NCBI RefSeq assembly: GCF_004698125.1
Contig: NZ_ML214298.1
Coordinates: 744,001 to 808,000, forward strand
Length of the DNA stretch: 64,000 bases
Direction of reading: 5' to 3'
Source of the DNA: Halosimplex halophilum
GTDB taxonomy: Archaea; Halobacteriota; Halobacteria; Halobacteriales; Haloarculaceae
Shown here one piece after another: positions 61,354 to 64,000 of the stretch; the stretch's first letter is position 1; each line of letters opens with the position of its first letter. The position numbers and the translations under genes are program-made. A model generated the notes under the pieces. The model searched no databases. It was given only the letters and a program-made list of their open reading frames with translations, and was not told where the DNA came from.

Positions 61354-62739
61354 ATGCCGACGCTCGACGACCCCGTCACGGTCGGCGGGGTCTCGGTTCC
61401 GAACCGGCTCTACCGCGCGCCGCTGCTGGAGTGCGCCGGCAACGGCCCCGACGCCGTCGACACCCTCCTCGACGAACTCGAACCCACGGCCGCGTCGGGC
61501 GTGGGGCTGATCTTCCAGGGGGCCAGTATCGTCACCGCCGAGAGCGGCTGCGCCGCGCCGAACATGACCCGCTTCCACGACCCCGCGTTCGTCGAGCGCT
61601 GCTCGCGACTCACCGACGCCGTCCACGACCGCGGCGGCCGCATCTTCGTCCAGCTCGGCCACGGCGGCCTGCGGAGCCTCGCCGTCTGGCACGCCGACCA
61701 CCGCGCCCGGAACCCCGACCACGAGGAGCTTGCCGTCTCGCGGCCGCCCGCACAGCTGCGCGCGCTCGACGCGCTCGGGCTCGTCGACTTCCAGCCCCGG
61801 GTTATGACGACCGCCGAGGTCTACGAACTGGCCGAGCAGTTCGGGCGGGCAGCGGGCTACGCGGCCGACGCGGGCTACGACGGGATCCACCTCTCCGGGG
61901 CGAACATGGGGATCGTTCAGCAATTCCTCTCGCCGTTCTACAACCGCCGAGATGACGAGTTCGGGACGGGCGCGGACGAACCGCCGGGCAGCGGCGGCGT
62001 ACGCTTCCTCGAAGCGGTCCGCGACGCCGTCCGCGAGCGCGCGGGCGACCTGCCGCTGGTGACGAAGGTGCCAGCCGAGACCGCCGCGCCGCGGTTCGTC
62101 CGCCGCCGTCTCTCCCGCGAGGACGCGATCGATCTCTGCGAGCGCGTCGTCGATATCGGGTACGACGCCGTGGTCCCGGTGGAGGTCTCGACGTTCTGGG
62201 ACATGAGCGTCGTGCGGGGCGCCTATCCCGACCGAGCGTGGGAGCACGCGGACCTGCAGTCGGGCTACGCAGCCGCTTTCGGGAGCCCGCTGAAGGCGAA
62301 GGCCGTAGCCGCGCTGAACCGGCTACAGAGCCGCCGGTTCCCCGAGGAGCCGGGCTGGAACGCCGACCTCTGCCGGCGGGTACGCCGCCGGGTCGACGTG
62401 CCGGTGCTGTGCGAGGGCGGGATCCGCGAGCGGGAGACCTGCGAGGCGCTACTCGGCGGCGGTCCGGACGGGGAACCGGCCTGCGACCTGGTGGGGATGG
62501 GGCGGCCGTTCTACGCCGAGCCGCGGCTGGGAGCGCGGCTGTTGAGGAGCGGGACGGACCGCGACGGCGGGGCCGCCCCCCGGGCGCTCTGCGAGAGCTG
62601 CAACAACTGCACCGTCCCGCAGGTGACGGGCGCGCCCGGGTTCTGTCGGACGCCCTCGGTGGTCCGGGAGCGCGCTCGACTCGAAGGGGAGGGCGTCTAC
62701 GAGCGACAGGAGAACGGCGCTCACGAGGGCGGAGAGTGA
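61354..62739 (+). CDS. Old-Yellow-Enzyme-type FMN/Fe-S NADH:flavin oxidoreductase
   Basis: A 461-residue TIM-barrel flavoenzyme. N-terminal VSVPNRLYRAPLLECAGNGP, GRIFVQLGHGGLRS, the loop YAADAGYDGIHLSGANMG and VLCEGGIRERETCEALL bind FMN. A C-x2-C-x2-C-x11-C cluster motif near the end (starting CESC, about residue 412) predicts [4Fe-4S], as in 2,4-dienoyl-CoA reductase and trimethylamine dehydrogenase. The second FAD/NADH half of those enzymes is absent here, so it may need a partner. A TTTACTTGTCC promoter lies upstream. Confidence 0.85.
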   Translation: MPTLDDPVTVGGVSVPNRLYRAPLLECAGNGPDAVDTLLDELEPTAASGVGLIFQGASIVTAESGCAAPNMTRFHDPAFVERCSRLTDAVHDRGGRIFVQLGHGGLRSLAVWHADHRARNPDHEELAVSRPPAQLRALDALGLVDFQPRVMTTAEVYELAEQFGRAAGYAADAGYDGIHLSGANMGIVQQFLSPFYNRRDDEFGTGADEPPGSGGVRFLEAVRDAVRERAGDLPLVTKVPAETAAPRFVRRRLSREDAIDLCERVVDIGYDAVVPVEVSTFWDMSVVRGAYPDRAWEHADLQSGYAAAFGSPLKAKAVAALNRLQSRRFPEEPGWNADLCRRVRRRVDVPVLCEGGIRERETCEALLGGGPDGEPACDLVGMGRPFYAEPRLGARLLRSGTDRDGGAAPRALCESCNNCTVPQVTGAPGFCRTPSVVRERARLEGEGVYERQENGAHEGGE

Positions 62740-62784
62740 GCGGCGAGTCGCGTTCGGCGCGGGAGACGGAGACGAAGCGGCTGC

Positions 62785-63399
62785 TTACTCGTCGTCGGGC
62801 AGTTCATCGACGAGGACGACGGCCTCGCCGTCGATGATGGTCTCGCCGTCGTCGACGACGCGGGTGGTCAGGCGGTACTGGTCGTCGCCGAGGTCCTCGA
62901 CGATCTCGCAGACCGCGGTCAGGCGGTCGCCCAGGCGGACGGGGTTGTGGAACTCGAGATCCTGGGAGAGGTAGATGGTGAGCCCGGGCAGGCGCGCGAG
63001 CGCGGCGGAGATGAGGCCGCCGACGAGCGTCCCGTGGGCGATGCGGCCCCGGAAGCGCGTCTTGCTCGCGAACTCGTCGTCGAGGTGCAGCGGGTTGGTG
63101 TCGCCGCTGGCGGCGGCGAACGACTGCACGTCCCGGTCGGAGATGGTCTTGGTGAACTCGACGCGGTCGCCGACGCCCAGCCGGCCGCGGTCGTGTTCCG
63201 TCAGCTCGACGTGCCACTCGGGCAGGTCCTCGTCGGCCTCGATGCGGTCGACGGCCTCGACGCCCTCCTCGTCGTCCGACGGCGTGACGCCGAAGGCCGC
63301 GAACGCCGCCCGATTGGCCGCAACGACGCTGTTGAACATGTGCGAGGAGGTCTCCGCCCACGTGTCAAGCAGCGCGTTCCGGTGCGGTTGGGAACTCAT
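62785..63399 (-). CDS. MaoC-family (R)-specific enoyl-CoA hydratase
   Basis: A 204-residue hot-dog hydratase. The motif FAAASGDTNPLHLDDEFASK holds the catalytic Asp/His, followed by GRIAHGTLVGGLISAALARL. A 75-residue N-terminal extension (SSHMFNSVVAANRAAFAAFG) is seen in haloarchaeal PHA-linked members. It would supply (R)-3-hydroxyacyl-CoA for polyhydroxyalkanoate. It is divergent from the partial gene at 63846, which fits a PHA locus, although no synthase is visible yet. Confidence 0.85.
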   Translation of the reverse strand: MSSQPHRNALLDTWAETSSHMFNSVVAANRAAFAAFGVTPSDDEEGVEAVDRIEADEDLPEWHVELTEHDRGRLGVGDRVEFTKTISDRDVQSFAAASGDTNPLHLDDEFASKTRFRGRIAHGTLVGGLISAALARLPGLTIYLSQDLEFHNPVRLGDRLTAVCEIVEDLGDDQYRLTTRVVDDGETIIDGEAVVLVDELPDDE

Positions 63400-63845
63400 C
63401 GATACCCGCGTTTAGGTTTGATGCTATTAAAACGTAGTGGTACGAGAACGTCGAAACCCGCACATACGCGCCCTCTCGGCCCGCTACGCGGGATACGCGC
63501 CGCTTACTCTCGGCAGTTTTCACGGGGAGGGAAACCGCCGACCCCCCGAACCGGACTGTCCCTGTCCCGACGGTAGCACCGGGTTACCGCCACCGCGGGT
63601 CGTCCGCGCCGACTCCTCGTCGCCGACGCACCGTCGTCCGAACGCCGCCGTCGACGCCCGGTAGATCGGTCCCGAACCGCTCCGGACGGTCCTGGGTGGC
63701 CTCGACTACCCGGGACCGTCCCGGCCGATCCCACACCGCCCCGGACCGTATCGGAGCATGCCGATCCGTTCTGTGGTTTCGAATGGTATCAGATGGTATT
63801 GAGCGCAACCCTTATGTAATTGAGGGGTGTAGATGTACTCGACCG
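63400..63845. other. Divergent intergenic region before the partial gene at 63846
   Basis: About 445 bases. Near the hydratase side is an AT-rich promoter (GATGCTATTAAAACG). The middle is GC-rich with repeated CGGTCC/CCGGACC-type stretches; a 74-codon open frame there has no coding look. Toward the right end, ATGGTAT occurs twice (63783 and 63794) just before CTTATGTAATT, a likely promoter for the next gene, so the doublet could be an operator. Confidence 0.45.
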
Positions 63846-64000
63846 ATGACCGAGGAGAACGACGGGCCGACGTGGCCGCCGATGTTCAGCGGGATGCAGG
63901 AGATGAGCGAGCAGGCGATCGAGAGCCAGCAGGAGTTCATGGAGCAGATGCTGCAGGCCGGTGCGGGCGGGCTGGACATGAACCAGCTCGGTGCGATGAG
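63846..64000 (+). CDS. Possible PHA-granule-associated gene, 3' end outside the window
   Basis: The first 51 codons of a gene cut by the window end: MTEENDGPTWPPMFSGMQEM, SEQAIESQQEFMEQMLQAG, then AGGLDMNQLGAM. Met/Gln-rich amphipathic helices of this kind occur in phasin-like and PhaE-like proteins. It is divergent from the MaoC hydratase, an arrangement known from haloarchaeal PHA clusters. The promoter CTTATGTAATT lies about 25 bases upstream. Assignment is by context only. Confidence 0.5.
   Translation, partial: MTEENDGPTWPPMFSGMQEMSEQAIESQQEFMEQMLQAGAGGLDMNQLGAM

Noticed and set aside
63584-63808. A 74-codon minus-strand frame between the hydratase and the last gene
   Set aside because: Composed of repeated Arg/Asp/Pro stretches in GC-rich intergenic DNA, no start signal or domain.
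1-64000. Search for tRNA, rRNA, integrase or transposase genes
   Set aside because: None could be supported by eye, so the elements described here have no visible mobility gene in the window.

Overview
This window is a stretch of haloarchaeal (class Halobacteria) chromosome. Base composition is very GC-rich, proteins are strongly acidic, secreted proteins carry twin-arginine lipobox signals, and GTG starts and leaderless-looking promoters occur. The gene set is also diagnostic: halocyanin, a TrmB-type regulator, a Bat-type PAS/GAF regulator, Hel308 with Cgi121, KptA, Dph6, a methylmalonyl-CoA mutase large subunit without a B12 domain, archaeal CoaD, and a MaoC-like (R)-hydratase beside what may be the start of a PHA gene cluster. 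The genus cannot be fixed from the sequence alone. I saw no rRNA, tRNA, CRISPR array, integrase or transposase.

Layout. 1-5.7 kb: Gfo/Idh/MocA dehydrogenase, KptA, halocyanin, SMR transporter, TrmB regulator, HTH-GNAT protein. 5.8-9.4 kb: NAD operon nadA-nadB-nadC (minus strand), with a perfect inverted repeat at its promoter. 9.6-13.3 kb: ferredoxin, secreted beta-helix lipoprotein, a dispersed repeat (R1), HIT hydrolase, a ParA-like protein. 13.5-20.1 kb: assimilatory nitrate block (nasA, narK, a mobA-like gene, ferredoxin-nitrite reductase, a small protein). 20.2-28.9 kb: mostly lipoproteins, membrane and small zinc-binding proteins, a secreted TSP3/HExxH protein, ThuA-like protein. 29-33 kb: Dph6, methylmalonyl-CoA mutase, membrane proteins. 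33-41 kb: SDR, flippase, TRAM protein, MDR reductase, AAA ATPase, thiolase. 41-49 kb: histidine kinase and three large transporters with attached regulatory domains (antiporter-RCK, FNT-Usp, APC-Usp). 49-55 kb: zinc ribbon, winged-helix regulator, a 1437-residue PAS/GAF/Bat regulator, MBL hydrolase. 55-64 kb: second copy of the repeat (R2), Hel308, Cgi121, three UspA genes around CoaD, an Old-Yellow-Enzyme-type reductase, MaoC hydratase and the start of a possible PHA granule gene.

Most notable signal. Two unrelated genes, dph6 (about 29.1 kb) and a thiolase (about 40.85 kb), are each followed by the same composite arrangement: stop codon, GC hairpin, conserved TTCACCGG, a second hairpin with CTTTTT, a palindromic body bounded by CCA(C/T)(C/G)TTTT and AAAA(A)GGTGG, and, immediately after GGTGG, an in-frame second copy of that same gene's own 3' end including a stop codon. 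The dph6 copy differs mostly at synonymous positions, so it looks like an allele from a relative rather than decaying debris. This suggests an unrecognised class of non-coding element that targets or regenerates gene 3' ends. A third gene (zinc ribbon, 49.3 kb) has its 3' end tandemly repeated with a 27-bp period, without the element.

A second unexplained signal is a pair of homologous dispersed repeats of about 450-480 bp (R1 at 11.5-11.9 kb, R2 at 55.5-56.0 kb). Each has 57/54-bp tandem units followed by shared near-identical blocks, and each lies in the same orientation upstream of a housekeeping gene (hit, hel308).
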